Shown piece after piece: positions 16,628 to 24,696 of a stretch of 64,000 nt of DNA. This DNA is from Blastococcus saxobsidens (GTDB lineage: Bacteria > Actinomycetota > Actinomycetes > Mycobacteriales > Geodermatophilaceae): positions 62,001 through 126,000 of the forward strand of contig NZ_POQT01000004.1 in NCBI RefSeq assembly GCF_002938435.1, given 5' to 3'. The first letter of the stretch is position 1; every line of letters starts with the position of its first letter. The notes beneath the pieces are model-generated. The model ran no database searches. It was given only the letters and a program-made list of their open reading frames with translations, and was not told the DNA's origin. A program made the translations under genes and the position numbers.

Positions 16628-18093
16628 CCGGCATGTCCGGCGGCGGGGAGGCGTGGCCGGCGCTGCTCCCCGAGGCGCTGCTGCTGCTGGGCGCGGTCGG
16701 GGGACTGCTGCTTGGCCTGTGGACGCCGCAGCAGCGTCAGTGGCGCGTGCGGCTGCTGGTCACCGCGGCCTGCCTGGCCAGCGCGGTCGCCGCTGCGATC
16801 GCGCTGCCCGAGCCGGCCGAGCGGGTCTTCGAGGGCACCTGGGTCGTCGACACCACCACCGGTGTGGTCCGCCTGGTGGTCGCGCTGGGCGTGGCCGTCC
16901 TCGTGTGGCTGGCCGCACCGTCGGTGGCCGGGCACCCCCGGGAGACCGAGGCCTACGTGCTCATGCTGCTCGGTGCGCTGGGGACGATCGGCCTGGCCGC
17001 CAGCGGCGACCTGCTCCTGCTCGTCGCCGCCTACCTGCTGGCCAGCGTCCCGCTCTACGCGCTGGCCGGCTTCGCCAAGGACTCCGCCGGCACCGAGGCG
17101 ACGATGAAGTACTACCTCATGGGCGCCTTCGTCGGCGTCCTCCTGCTGGTCGGCGTCGCCGCCCTCGTCCTCGCTTCCGGGACCACCGGCTACCTCGAGC
17201 TGGCCGATCTGCTCCCCGAGGCATCCCCGGCGCTGCTCGCCCTCGGGGTTCTCGGCGTGCTCGCAGGCGTCGCGTTCAAGGCCGGCGCGGTCCCGGTGCA
17301 CTTCTGGGTTCCCGACGTGACGGCCGGGACGACGCCGCCGATGGCCGCCTACATCACCACGATCCCCAAGATCGGCGCGGTCGCGGCCGCGTTCCGCCTG
17401 GTCGCCGAACCCTTCGCGGACCTGCCCCTCGACGTCCCGCTCCTGGTGGCCGTCATCGCGACAGCCAGCATGACGCTGGGCAACCTGGCCGCGTTCGCGC
17501 AGACCGACGTCCTGCGCCTGCTGGCCTACTCCACGGTCAGCCAGGTCGGTTACCTGTTCATGGTGGTCGCCGTCGCCGCCCGCACCGACCTCGCCGTCCC
17601 GGCGCTGGCCGTCTACCTGGCCGGCTACGCGGTCACCAACATCGGCGCCTTCGCCGCCGTCGCCGCCGCCCCGGCCGCGAGGACGATCACCGACTGGGCG
17701 ACCGCGGTGGGCCGGCACCGCTGGATCGTGGTGAGCCTGGTCGTCTGCCTCCTCGGCCTCGTCGGAACTCCACCGACGGCCGTCTTCGTCGGCAAGCTCG
17801 CCGTCTTCACCGCCGCGTGGGACGGCGCGCTGGCGTGGTTGGTCGTCGTGGCGGCGATCAACACGGTCGCCAGCCTCTTCTACTACCTCCGCTGGATCGC
17901 GCCCGGCTTCGCCGGCGTTCCGGCCACGCCAGGAGGTGCGGAGGCGGCCACGGGCAGCGGTGCCCGGACCGCAGCGGGCACGGCGCAACGCACGGAGCCC
18001 GTCCCGGTGGGAGTCCTGCACGGCGCCGCCGTCGTCTCGGTGCTCCTCGGCCTCGGGGCAGGGTCCTGGCTCGCCTTCGCCCTGCCGTCATGA
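16624..18093 (+). CDS. nuoN: NuoN-like antiporter subunit
   Basis: 489 residues, start overlapping nuoM by four bases. About 14 membrane segments with FKAGAVPVHFWVPDVTAGTTPP (central Lys kept) and QTDVLRLLAYSTVSQVGYLF. Where NuoN usually has Glu in ELLSLPLYALA, this protein has YLLASVPLYALAGF, so that Glu appears lost. The C-terminal loop at residues 437-465 is hydrophilic and Ala/Gly/Thr-rich. It is the last Nuo-like gene of the operon; the ZIP gene follows 25 bases later. Confidence 0.9.
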   Translation: MTGMSGGGEAWPALLPEALLLLGAVGGLLLGLWTPQQRQWRVRLLVTAACLASAVAAAIALPEPAERVFEGTWVVDTTTGVVRLVVALGVAVLVWLAAPSVAGHPRETEAYVLMLLGALGTIGLAASGDLLLLVAAYLLASVPLYALAGFAKDSAGTEATMKYYLMGAFVGVLLLVGVAALVLASGTTGYLELADLLPEASPALLALGVLGVLAGVAFKAGAVPVHFWVPDVTAGTTPPMAAYITTIPKIGAVAAAFRLVAEPFADLPLDVPLLVAVIATASMTLGNLAAFAQTDVLRLLAYSTVSQVGYLFMVVAVAARTDLAVPALAVYLAGYAVTNIGAFAAVAAAPAARTITDWATAVGRHRWIVVSLVVCLLGLVGTPPTAVFVGKLAVFTAAWDGALAWLVVVAAINTVASLFYYLRWIAPGFAGVPATPGGAEAATGSGARTAAGTAQRTEPVPVGVLHGAAVVSVLLGLGAGSWLAFALPS

Positions 18094-18118
18094 CCGGATC
18101 CCAGGAGGGGGGTCGAGG

Positions 18119-18853
18119 ATGAGCGGCTACCTCCTCGTCCTCGGCCTCGCGGCTCTCCCGGCCGCCGGCAACCTCGCCGGCGGCATCCTCGCCGAGACCT
18201 TCCGCGCGTCAGAACGCACGCTGAGCCTCGCCCTCCACCTCGCCGCAGGCATCGTCCTCGCGGTCGTGGGACTGGAGCTCATGCCCGAAGCACTGAGGTC
18301 CACCACGCCGTGGGTGCCGCTGCTGGCGTTCGTGGGCGGGGGGGCCGCATTCATCGGTCTCGACCGGGCGATCGGCTACGTCCAGGCCAGGATCGGAGGC
18401 GGCGAGAAGCAGGGGAGTGCCCTGACCATCTTCTCCGGGGTGTCCCTGGACCTCTTCAGCGACGGCGTCATGATCGGCACCGGGGCGGTGATCGACCCGG
18501 CCCTCGGCCTTCTCCTCGCACTCGGGCAGGTTCCCGCCGACATCCCCGAGGGCTTCGCCGCCATCGCGACGATGCGCAGGGCCACGATGCCTCGCGGGCT
18601 CCGGCTCCTGCTCGCCGCATCGTTCGCCGTCCCGATCTTCCTCGGCGCCACCGTCGGCTACTTCGCCCTCCGGGACGCACCCGAGATCATCACCCTGTCG
18701 GTGCTGGCCCTGACCGGTGGTGCGCTCACCGCCGTGGTGGTCGAGGAGATGATCGGGGAGGCGCACGAGGGCGAGACGTCGCGGTTGGGCCCGATCTTCC
18801 TCACGGCCGGGTTCGCCGTCTTCGGCGCCATCTCCGTCTACGTCGGGACGTAG
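18119..18853 (+). CDS. ZIP-family divalent metal transporter
   Basis: 244 residues, ATG after GGAGGGGGGTCGAGG. Eight membrane segments; the fourth and fifth hold the metal path. Motifs are LHLAAGIVLAVVGLELMPEAL, VSLDLFSDGVMIGTG and VPADIPEGFAAIATM, which correspond to the H/N/E-rich helices of ZIP proteins, although here Asp replaces some of the usual His. The loop around residues 88-100 is short. ZIP proteins move Zn, Fe or other divalent ions into the cytosol. It is the last gene of the nuo-like operon, so its link to that complex is probably functional. Confidence 0.8.
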   Translation: MSGYLLVLGLAALPAAGNLAGGILAETFRASERTLSLALHLAAGIVLAVVGLELMPEALRSTTPWVPLLAFVGGGAAFIGLDRAIGYVQARIGGGEKQGSALTIFSGVSLDLFSDGVMIGTGAVIDPALGLLLALGQVPADIPEGFAAIATMRRATMPRGLRLLLAASFAVPIFLGATVGYFALRDAPEIITLSVLALTGGALTAVVVEEMIGEAHEGETSRLGPIFLTAGFAVFGAISVYVGT

Positions 18854-19031
18854 CACTGGCCCGCGCAGCGCTCCGAGGCCCTTCATCGTGCACGGACCCT
18901 GCCGACTCCCAGGTCGTGATGCGACGTCAGCGAATCCGCGCCTGTGCCGGGGGACGGGATCCGGACTCGTCGAGACGCCGGTGTCTGGCCAGCTGACGTG
19001 GCGCAGGGGTGCACGGTCCTTGACGATCCCG
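18854..19031. other. Gap between convergent genes
   Basis: 178 bases with no gene. GTGCACGG occurs twice in direct orientation (about 18890 and 19010). No clear terminator hairpin is visible. Confidence 0.3.
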
Positions 19032-19289
19032 TCAGCAGAGGTCCAGCCGGGCCATGTGCCGCCACAGCTCCTTGTCCGCGTCGGTCAGACCGTCCCAGTC
19101 GTCGTAGCTGCTGGCGGCCTGGAGCTCTTGAGCCTTGCGCTCGACCCGGGAGCCGTCCAGCATCCGGGCCCGCGTCTTGAACACCGACAGGTGGTGGATG
19201 ACGGGGTCGTCACCCGCCAGGTCCTCCTGGGACGGGCTGACGAATCCGCCTGCGAAGTGCCGTACGTCGTCCTGATGGGCGTGGGTCAC
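19032..19289 (-). CDS. Small conserved-looking protein of unknown function
   Basis: 85 residues from a GTG at 19289, which has GGAGGAGG six bases upstream, a strong reason to believe it is a gene. It is soluble, acidic and rich in Asp and His: THAHQDDVRHFAGGF near the N-terminus, DDPVIHHLSVFKTRARM in the middle and SSYDDWDGLTDADKELWRHM near the end. I do not recognise the family. Lying between the ZIP transporter and the His-tailed EamA transporter, it may take part in metal handling, but only position supports this. Confidence 0.6.
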   Translation of the reverse strand: MTHAHQDDVRHFAGGFVSPSQEDLAGDDPVIHHLSVFKTRARMLDGSRVERKAQELQAASSYDDWDGLTDADKELWRHMARLDLC

Positions 19290-19451
19290 GTTGCCTCCTC
19301 CGATCCACACACCGGATCGGCACGGTCCCGGGGCACCTTGAGGTGAGCCTCGGGACTCGTCCGGCCAGGGGGGTGGAGACCGGGTCCGCAGGACGGTCCG
19401 CCCCCGTGGGAAGGGCCGATCTGATGTCGACGACGGTGCTGGGCACTGCTC

Positions 19452-20477
19452 CTAGGGATGGGTGTGCCGGTGGTGGAGGTCGGGCAGGTGCGGATGGCTG
19501 TGCCGTTGCGGCTCGTGCCGGTGGGCGTGGCTGTGGCGGTCAGGCGCATCCGCGATGGGCCGGTGGCCCGCGTGGTGCGCGTCGTGCCGGTGTTCGTGGA
19601 CGTGCTCGATCGGCTCGTGGACGTGCTCGTGCTCGTGGCCGGAGCGCACCACCAGGCCGATCCCGGCCAGCAGCAGGAGGACGGCGAGGACCTGGGGCCA
19701 GGTGATGGGTTCGGCCAGCAGCGCCCAGGCGAGCGTGACTCCCACGAACGGGGCGGCGGAGAAGACGATCTGGGCGCGGGCGGCGCCGAGGTCGCGGGCG
19801 CCCGTGACCCACAGCGTGATCGACAGGCCGTAGCCGACCGATCCGACGGCCAGCGCGAGGAGCGTGTCGGAGGGCGACGGCGGGGCGGCGATGGCGAGGC
19901 CGATCGCGAGGTTGGCGCCCCCGGCGATCGTGCCCTTGGCGAAGGTGATGAACGACGGCGTCAGCCGGTCCACGTTCGCCGTCGCGCAGTTGTCGATCGC
20001 CCAGCACAGGCAGGCGGCGGCGACCAGGAGGGCGCCCAGGCGGACCTCGGGGCTGGTGCCCGCGCTGGTCAGCAGCACAGATCCGCCGGTGACCAGGGCG
20101 GTGCCGGCGGCCACCCGCGGGCCGATGTGCTCGCGGAAGAACCAGCCCGCGAGCAGCACGGTGAACACCAGTTCCAGGTTGAGCAGCAGCGACGCGCTCG
20201 CTGCCGAGGTCCGGGTCAGTCCCAGGACCAGCAGCACCGGTCCCACGGCGCCTCCGACGACGACGGCGGTGGCGAGCCGAGGGCCGTTGGTCCGCAGCGC
20301 CGCTCGCGCCGGCAAGCGGCGAAGGTTCTGCGGCGCGACGGCGAGTGCGGCTCCGAGGTAGAGCAGGCCCGCCAGCGTCGGGGCGCTCATGTCCCGGGCC
20401 AGCGGCGCGGCCAGCGGGGTGGATGCGCCGAACAGCACCGCCGCGGCAGCGCAACGCAGGAGCCCGGTCCGGTTCAC
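19452..20477 (-). CDS. EamA (DMT) transporter with long His-rich C-terminal tail
   Basis: 341 residues from a GTG with GGAGGG six bases upstream. Ten membrane segments form two EamA repeats (residues about 5-135 and 145-280). After the last segment comes a cytoplasmic tail of about 60 residues with more than 20 His, in patterns such as HEHEHVHEPIEHVHEHRHD and HSHAHRHEPQRHSHPHL. EamA proteins usually export small metabolites; His-rich loops are typical of metal exporters such as CDF or RcnA, so a role in Ni, Co, Zn or Cu export or in metal sensing is plausible. It is next to the metal-related operon. Confidence 0.8.
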   Translation of the reverse strand: MNRTGLLRCAAAAVLFGASTPLAAPLARDMSAPTLAGLLYLGAALAVAPQNLRRLPARAALRTNGPRLATAVVVGGAVGPVLLVLGLTRTSAASASLLLNLELVFTVLLAGWFFREHIGPRVAAGTALVTGGSVLLTSAGTSPEVRLGALLVAAACLCWAIDNCATANVDRLTPSFITFAKGTIAGGANLAIGLAIAAPPSPSDTLLALAVGSVGYGLSITLWVTGARDLGAARAQIVFSAAPFVGVTLAWALLAEPITWPQVLAVLLLLAGIGLVVRSGHEHEHVHEPIEHVHEHRHDAHHAGHRPIADAPDRHSHAHRHEPQRHSHPHLPDLHHRHTHP

Positions 20478-20634
20478 CGGTGTCCCTCCGTTCCTCGTAG
20501 CAGGGCGCCGGTCGCCGCGCGCTGCCACCTCCGGGCGCCGTAGCGGCCGCAGCCCGTCCGGGTGCGTCCGGGATGGTGGATCCATGATGCCCCGGCGACA
20601 CCCAGCGGCATCCGTGGCTCGGCGGCTACCCACG

Positions 20635-20686
20635 TGGAGCGGGTGACGGACATCGAACTGCGCAGCATGTGCGGAAAGGCTCGTTC
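20635..20686 (-). repeat. Degenerate tRNA-Gly 3' fragment
   Basis: The plus strand reads TGGAGCGGGTGACGGACATC and continues with similarity to the anticodon-arm complement (GCGGAAAGGCTC for TTGGAAGGCTGG). It is the weakest of the long copies and carries several substitutions, as expected for an old integration scar. Confidence 0.4.
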
Positions 20687-20967
20687 TCGTATCCGGCCTC
20701 GCAGCTCAACGGCCTGTGCGAGCTGGATCCCGCTTACCGCGTCGCCCTGTTGAGTGCAGCTCAGGCTCTTCGTCGGCCGGCCTGGGGCTGCGGCGGCCGC
20801 GAGCATCACCTCGGACCTGCCTCCCCGCGTGCGTGGAGGAACCGGGCTGTGCCACGAGCACCACCCAGTTCGGGTGGTCGGCGTCAGCAGAGGAGGGAAC
20901 GCCGAGGCTTGCAGCAGGAGTGCGGTCCTGCTCAACCCGGCAGCACGCAGCAGAGCTGATCGAGACG

Positions 20968-21091
20968 TGGAGCGGGTGACCGGGATCGAGCCGGCATGGC
21001 CGGCTTGGAAGGCTAGGAACTCAAGGTCTCATCCGAGCTGGTCAGCGCCAAGCCAGCGGCATGTCGTGCCTTGCACGTGCCTCATCGCAAC
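20968..21091 (-). repeat. tRNA-Gly(TCC) 3' half plus downstream sequence, left copy of a 125-bp direct repeat
   Basis: On the minus strand the copy has an anticodon loop CTTCCAA (anticodon TCC), T-arm and CACCCGCTCCA end; the D-arm and 5' acceptor strand are missing. The homology with the copy at 23998 continues past the tRNA part: GCTGGTCAGC and later CGTGCCTTGCACGTGCCTCA, at nearly the same spacing. Together they flank the GGDEF-EAL gene. Confidence 0.75.
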
Positions 21092-21118
21092 GGAGGGTGG
21101 GCTGAGGAGCGGCTCCTC

Positions 21119-21131
21119 GGGGGGGGGGGGG
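21119..21131 (+). repeat. Homopolymer of 13 G
   Basis: A run of 13 consecutive G in non-coding DNA, 400 bases upstream of the GGDEF-EAL start. Such tracts can vary by slippage and are also common assembly errors. Confidence 0.9.
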
Positions 21132-21531
21132 CACCGCACCTCGCCACCTCCCGCGGGGACCTCCACGTCATGCGGCGCGAGTGCCCGCGAGAGCTCATGA
21201 CCGCTGCGTCATGCCTTCGCGGGGTACGAACACCTGCGAGTCGATGCCGCCGGGCGGGTACCCGTCGTCGTCTCAAGGCGCTCTGCGGGTCGTGGACCGG
21301 AGGGGAGGGCCATGCGGCGGCACGAGGATCCCGCCTCCGTCGCCGGAAAACGGCTGTGCGCGTCCGGCGGCACTGCCGGACAGCCGGAACGTCGACGACC
21401 GGCGTGCGGGCCCCACTGGTGCGGAGCACGATCATCACCGGCAGCCCCCCTTTCGGGTGCCGTCGCTGGTCAAGGAGTTGGCCGCCACAGCCGACGCCTC
21501 TGACGTCCGACCCGTCGTCAGAAGGTCTCCG

Positions 21532-23625
21532 ATGTCCCGATCACTCACGGTTCGCGCCCGGATGGGCGCCGGCATCGCGGCCATGATGCTCCCGCTGCTG
21601 CTGGTCTCCGGCACGGCGGTCGCCGGCCTGGACCTCACGATGGACGGCTTCGCCGAGACCGCGGAGGAGGCGACCGAGGAGGCGCTGCCCCTCGCCCGGC
21701 TGCAGACACTGGTGCTGGAGGTCGAGCGCAGCGGTGTCCGGGCCGCCCTCCTGCCGTCCGGGGCCGATGCCCGCGGGGCCTACGTGACGACCCGGGATCG
21801 GCTGGAGGCCGGCTTCGCCGACCTCGAGGACGACGCCCTGACCGAGGAGGGAGACGACACGGCGGCGGGGCAGGAGCACGCCCAGCGCGCCGTGGCGCTC
21901 CTCGACGCGGCGGTCGCGGACGCCACGGCCGGGGACCCGGCGGAGCGGACCGCTGTGCTCCAGCGGCTGAACGAAGCGAGCGGCCACGTCGATGCGGCGG
22001 TGGCCGCGCTCGGCGCCGCCGAGGCGCTGGCCGAGGCCGACATCCTCGGCGAGTACGCCGAGGCCCGCGAGGCGCAGGAGCAGGTGCTCGGCTGGATCCT
22101 CGGGGTCGCCGCCGCCGGACTGCTCGTGGCGCTGGCCGGTGCCCTTCGCCTCACCCGAACGGTGCTCGCCCCGCTCGGTGCCTTCCGCGAGGCTACCCGC
22201 GCCCTGGGTGACGGGACGCTCTCACACCGCGTGCCGGTGACGCGGGCGGACGAGTTCGGCGCGCTGGCACGGACGTTCAACGCCATGGCCTGCGACCTCC
22301 AGCGCCAGCAGCAGGACCTCTCGCGGTCCGCACGGTCCGACGCCCTCACCGGCCTGCCCAACCGTCTCCGGCTGGCCGAGCACCTCGAGGCCGCCCTCGG
22401 CGTGGGCGAGCCGGTGTCGCTGCTGCTGATCGACCTCGACGGGTTCAAGGCGATCAACGACACGCTGGGCCACTCAGTCGGCGACGAGGTCCTGCGGGCC
22501 ATCGCCGACCGACTGCGCGCGGTCCTGCGCGAGGGCGACCTGGCGGTCCGCCTGGGCGGCGACGAGTTCGCTGTCGTCGTCCCGGGGGACGCGCCCGAGG
22601 GGCAGGCGGTCGCCGAGCGCGTGCTGGAGGACCTCCGCCCGGCAGTTCAGCACGCCGGACAGGAGCTGTTCCTCACCGCCAGCATCGGCGTCGCCACGGC
22701 CTCCGGCCCCGCAGGCACGGCCGAGGACCTGCTGCGCCACGCCGACCTGGCCATGTACCGGGCCAAGAACGGCGGCAAGGACGCCGTCTGCGTCCACGAC
22801 ACCGCATCGCACGACGCCCTCGAGGACCGCATGCGGCTGGCGACCGACCTACCCCGCGCGCTGCACCGCGACGAGTTCGTCTTGCACTACCAGCCGGTGC
22901 ACGCCATCGACGGGCAGGCCGTCGTGGGGGTCGAGGCCCTCATGCGCTGGGAGCACCCCACCTTCGGCCTGGTCCCGCCCGGCTCCTTCATCTCGATGGC
23001 CGAGAAGACCGGCCTCATCGCGCCCCTCGGCGCCTGGGCGCTCGACGAGGCCTGCCGGCAGTTGCGCGAGTGGCACGACCTGCTCGGCAGCGACAGCCTG
23101 CAGATGAGCGTCAACGTCTCCGCCCGCCAGCTGACCGACGAGGACTTCCCGGACCTGGTCGCGCGCACCCTGGTCCGGCACCGCATCGCGGCCGCCCGGC
23201 TGGTCCTGGAGATCACCGAGAGCATGCTCGTCGAGGACCTCAGCGCCGAGGTCAGCCGCCTGGCCGAGCTCAAGGAGATGGGCGTCCAACTCGCCGTCGA
23301 CGACTTCGGCACCGGCTACTCGTCGCTGAGCTACCTGCCGCGCTTCCCCGTGGACATGCTCAAGCTCGACCGTTCCCTGATCGAGCAGATCCACCAGCCG
23401 CGGGGGCAGGCGGTGGCCGCCGCCATCATCGACCTGGCCCGCGTGCTCGGTCTCCAGCCGGTGGCCGAGGGCATCGAGACCGCCCACCAGCTCGCCGCGC
23501 TCGAAGCGCTCGGTTGCACGTTCGGACAGGGCTACCACCTGGCCAGGCCGGCCGATGCAGCCGACACCACGAGGAGGTTGTCCGAGCTGGTCGACGAGCA
23601 CCCGGTCGCGGCCGTCCGGGCCTGA
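21532..23625 (+). CDS. Membrane GGDEF-EAL protein (cyclic di-GMP turnover)
   Basis: 697 residues from the ATG at 21532; an upstream in-frame extension has no protein character. Order: membrane segment 11-32, extracytoplasmic helical sensor 33-184 rich in Glu and Ala, membrane segment 185-207, HAMP about 208-262, GGDEF domain starting at DALTGLPN (about 270) with an intact GGDEF at 342-346, and EAL domain with VEALMRW at about 466 and DDFGTGYSSLSYL later. Both active sites look intact, so it could make and break c-di-GMP; in many such proteins one activity dominates. It is the only gene between two tRNA-Gly direct repeats, so it may be a small mobile cargo. Confidence 0.93.
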   Translation: MSRSLTVRARMGAGIAAMMLPLLLVSGTAVAGLDLTMDGFAETAEEATEEALPLARLQTLVLEVERSGVRAALLPSGADARGAYVTTRDRLEAGFADLEDDALTEEGDDTAAGQEHAQRAVALLDAAVADATAGDPAERTAVLQRLNEASGHVDAAVAALGAAEALAEADILGEYAEAREAQEQVLGWILGVAAAGLLVALAGALRLTRTVLAPLGAFREATRALGDGTLSHRVPVTRADEFGALARTFNAMACDLQRQQQDLSRSARSDALTGLPNRLRLAEHLEAALGVGEPVSLLLIDLDGFKAINDTLGHSVGDEVLRAIADRLRAVLREGDLAVRLGGDEFAVVVPGDAPEGQAVAERVLEDLRPAVQHAGQELFLTASIGVATASGPAGTAEDLLRHADLAMYRAKNGGKDAVCVHDTASHDALEDRMRLATDLPRALHRDEFVLHYQPVHAIDGQAVVGVEALMRWEHPTFGLVPPGSFISMAEKTGLIAPLGAWALDEACRQLREWHDLLGSDSLQMSVNVSARQLTDEDFPDLVARTLVRHRIAAARLVLEITESMLVEDLSAEVSRLAELKEMGVQLAVDDFGTGYSSLSYLPRFPVDMLKLDRSLIEQIHQPRGQAVAAAIIDLARVLGLQPVAEGIETAHQLAALEALGCTFGQGYHLARPADAADTTRRLSELVDEHPVAAVRA

Positions 23626-23667
23626 TCTCCCGGCCCTCTCGGACTGCCCCGGCCGGCGGCGGTCGGC

Positions 23668-23741
23668 TCAGGCGAGGGTGCGCTGCCAGTACCCGGTCAG
23701 GTGGCGGTAGCCCTCCGACATCTCCTCGATCTCGGCCCCGC
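23668..23741 (-). pseudogene. 3' end of an interrupted unknown gene
   Basis: A minus-strand frame reads AEIEEMSEGYRHLTGYWQRT and then LA before a TGA. It looks like the natural end of a protein, but the frame upstream runs into IS481 transposase sequence, so only this tail survives. Confidence 0.3.
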
Positions 23742-23779
23742 ACGATCACGTGGACCGTCGAACGGCCGGCCGTCGATGC

Positions 23780-23990
23780 CCACGCGGACCTCCGGACAAA
23801 GACGTCCGGCGGGTTGGCGCGGGTGCGGTGCACGATCTCGCTGGTCGCCGCCGCAGCCCGACCCAAGGCCACCGCCGCCGGCACCCGCTTGTCGAAGGCC
23901 ACTTCTCCGTCCGACACCACGAGATCGACGCCAATGGATCGCTCACGCTGCGGCGCAACAGCCGGCGGCACCACATCGGAACCGACCGTC
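23780..23990 (+). pseudogene. C-terminal remnant of an IS481-family transposase
   Basis: The plus strand reads ARPKATAAGTRLSK in one frame and then, after a frame change, EGHFSVRHHEIDANGSLTL followed by RRNSRRHHIG. This matches the C-terminal tail typical of IS481/IS3-type transposases (VRHDRVD..G.VTLRHNSRLHHIG). The DDE catalytic core is absent. The fragment ends directly at the tRNA-Gly repeat at 23998. Confidence 0.65.
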
Positions 23991-23997
23991 GCCACAG

Positions 23998-24121
23998 TGG
24001 AGCGGGTGACCGGGATCGAACCGGCATGGCCAGCTTGGAAGGCTGGGGTTCCAGGCGCCATCGTGGCTGGTCAGCCCCACTCAGGCGCACGGCGTGCCTT
24101 CCGTGTGCCTCAGCGCATTGG
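23998..24121 (-). repeat. tRNA-Gly(TCC) 3' half, best copy, right copy of a 125-bp direct repeat
   Basis: The minus strand gives anticodon stem-loop CCAGCCTTCCAAGCTGG (anticodon TCC), a T-arm GCCGGTTCGATCCCGGT and the acceptor end CACCCGCTCCA. The expected D-arm and 5' acceptor strand do not follow, so this is not a working tRNA gene. The sequence beyond (GCTGGTCAGC, then GGCGTGCCTTCCGTGTGCCT) matches the repeat at 20968. Confidence 0.8.
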
Positions 24122-24359
24122 GCCGGCCGGAGGAGCGACCCTTCGCTGTCGCTCGGTCAGCGGACGGTCGAGTGCTGCGGTCAGCGGCGCCACCGCTGCT
24201 GGGGCAAGGCGAGTCTCTTGTCTTCTCCGCCCGGGAGAGCTCGCCGTGCCGGTGATGCGGGAGGGCGGCCGACGGCGTCGCCATTACCATGCGATGTCTT
24301 CGGGTGGGTTCCTCCGCCGGGTGGACGAGGGAGGGCAGCCCGTACCACCCCGCACACCC

Positions 24360-24655
24360 GCGCCGTGCCGGCGCCGTCGGTCCCCTGGACGTACTGGGCG
24401 ACGTTGCCCGGGAAGATCACCACGAAGAACACCCGCGAGCAGCTAGCCGACGAGCCGCCGCCCGCGCGGCAGGGCGACGGAGGGCGCGCCCAGCGTGATC
24501 TCGACGATGCCAGAGTCGAGCACCGCCAGCCCCTCATCGACGGGAAACGAGTCCGGCACCTGGGGCCGGAACTCCCCGCGCTGGGTCGTCAGGTGCGTCA
24601 CGCCCGCACCCACCGTCGCCGCGCCGAGCGTGAGACCCGGTAGCGGCGCGCGGGA
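24360..24655 (-). pseudogene. Decayed DoxX-family membrane protein gene
   Basis: The minus strand reads LPGLTLGAATVGAGVTHLTT, QRGEFRPQVPDSFPVDEGL and GIVEITLGAPSVALPRGRRL, then an in-frame TAG, and in another frame VFFVVIFPGNVAQYVQGTD. These are consecutive parts of DoxX-type membrane proteins. A stop and a frameshift inactivate it. It is the first recognisable element right of the tRNA repeat. Confidence 0.6.
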
Positions 24656-24696
24656 GCGACGACATCCCGCACGGTAGCCGGGCCCGCCCCGGCCCC

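Larger units (their letters stand above)
20478..21531. other. 1-kb gene-free stretch with tRNA-Gly fragments
   Basis: No gene can be supported here. The stretch contains two tRNA-Gly 3' fragments (20635 and 20968), a run of 13 G at 21119-21131, and the promoter region of the GGDEF-EAL gene. Open frames that read through the tRNA fragments (for example VTGIEPAWPAWKA) are artefacts of antisense tRNA sequence. Confidence 0.6.

Noticed and set aside
20750-21200. Frames reading VTGIEPAWPAWKA as proteins
   Set aside because: They are translations of antisense tRNA-Gly sequence, a well-known annotation artefact.
23998-24052. Complete tRNA-Gly gene
   Set aside because: The anticodon arm, T-arm and CCA end are good, but the D-arm and 5' acceptor strand are missing. 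It is only a 3' half.
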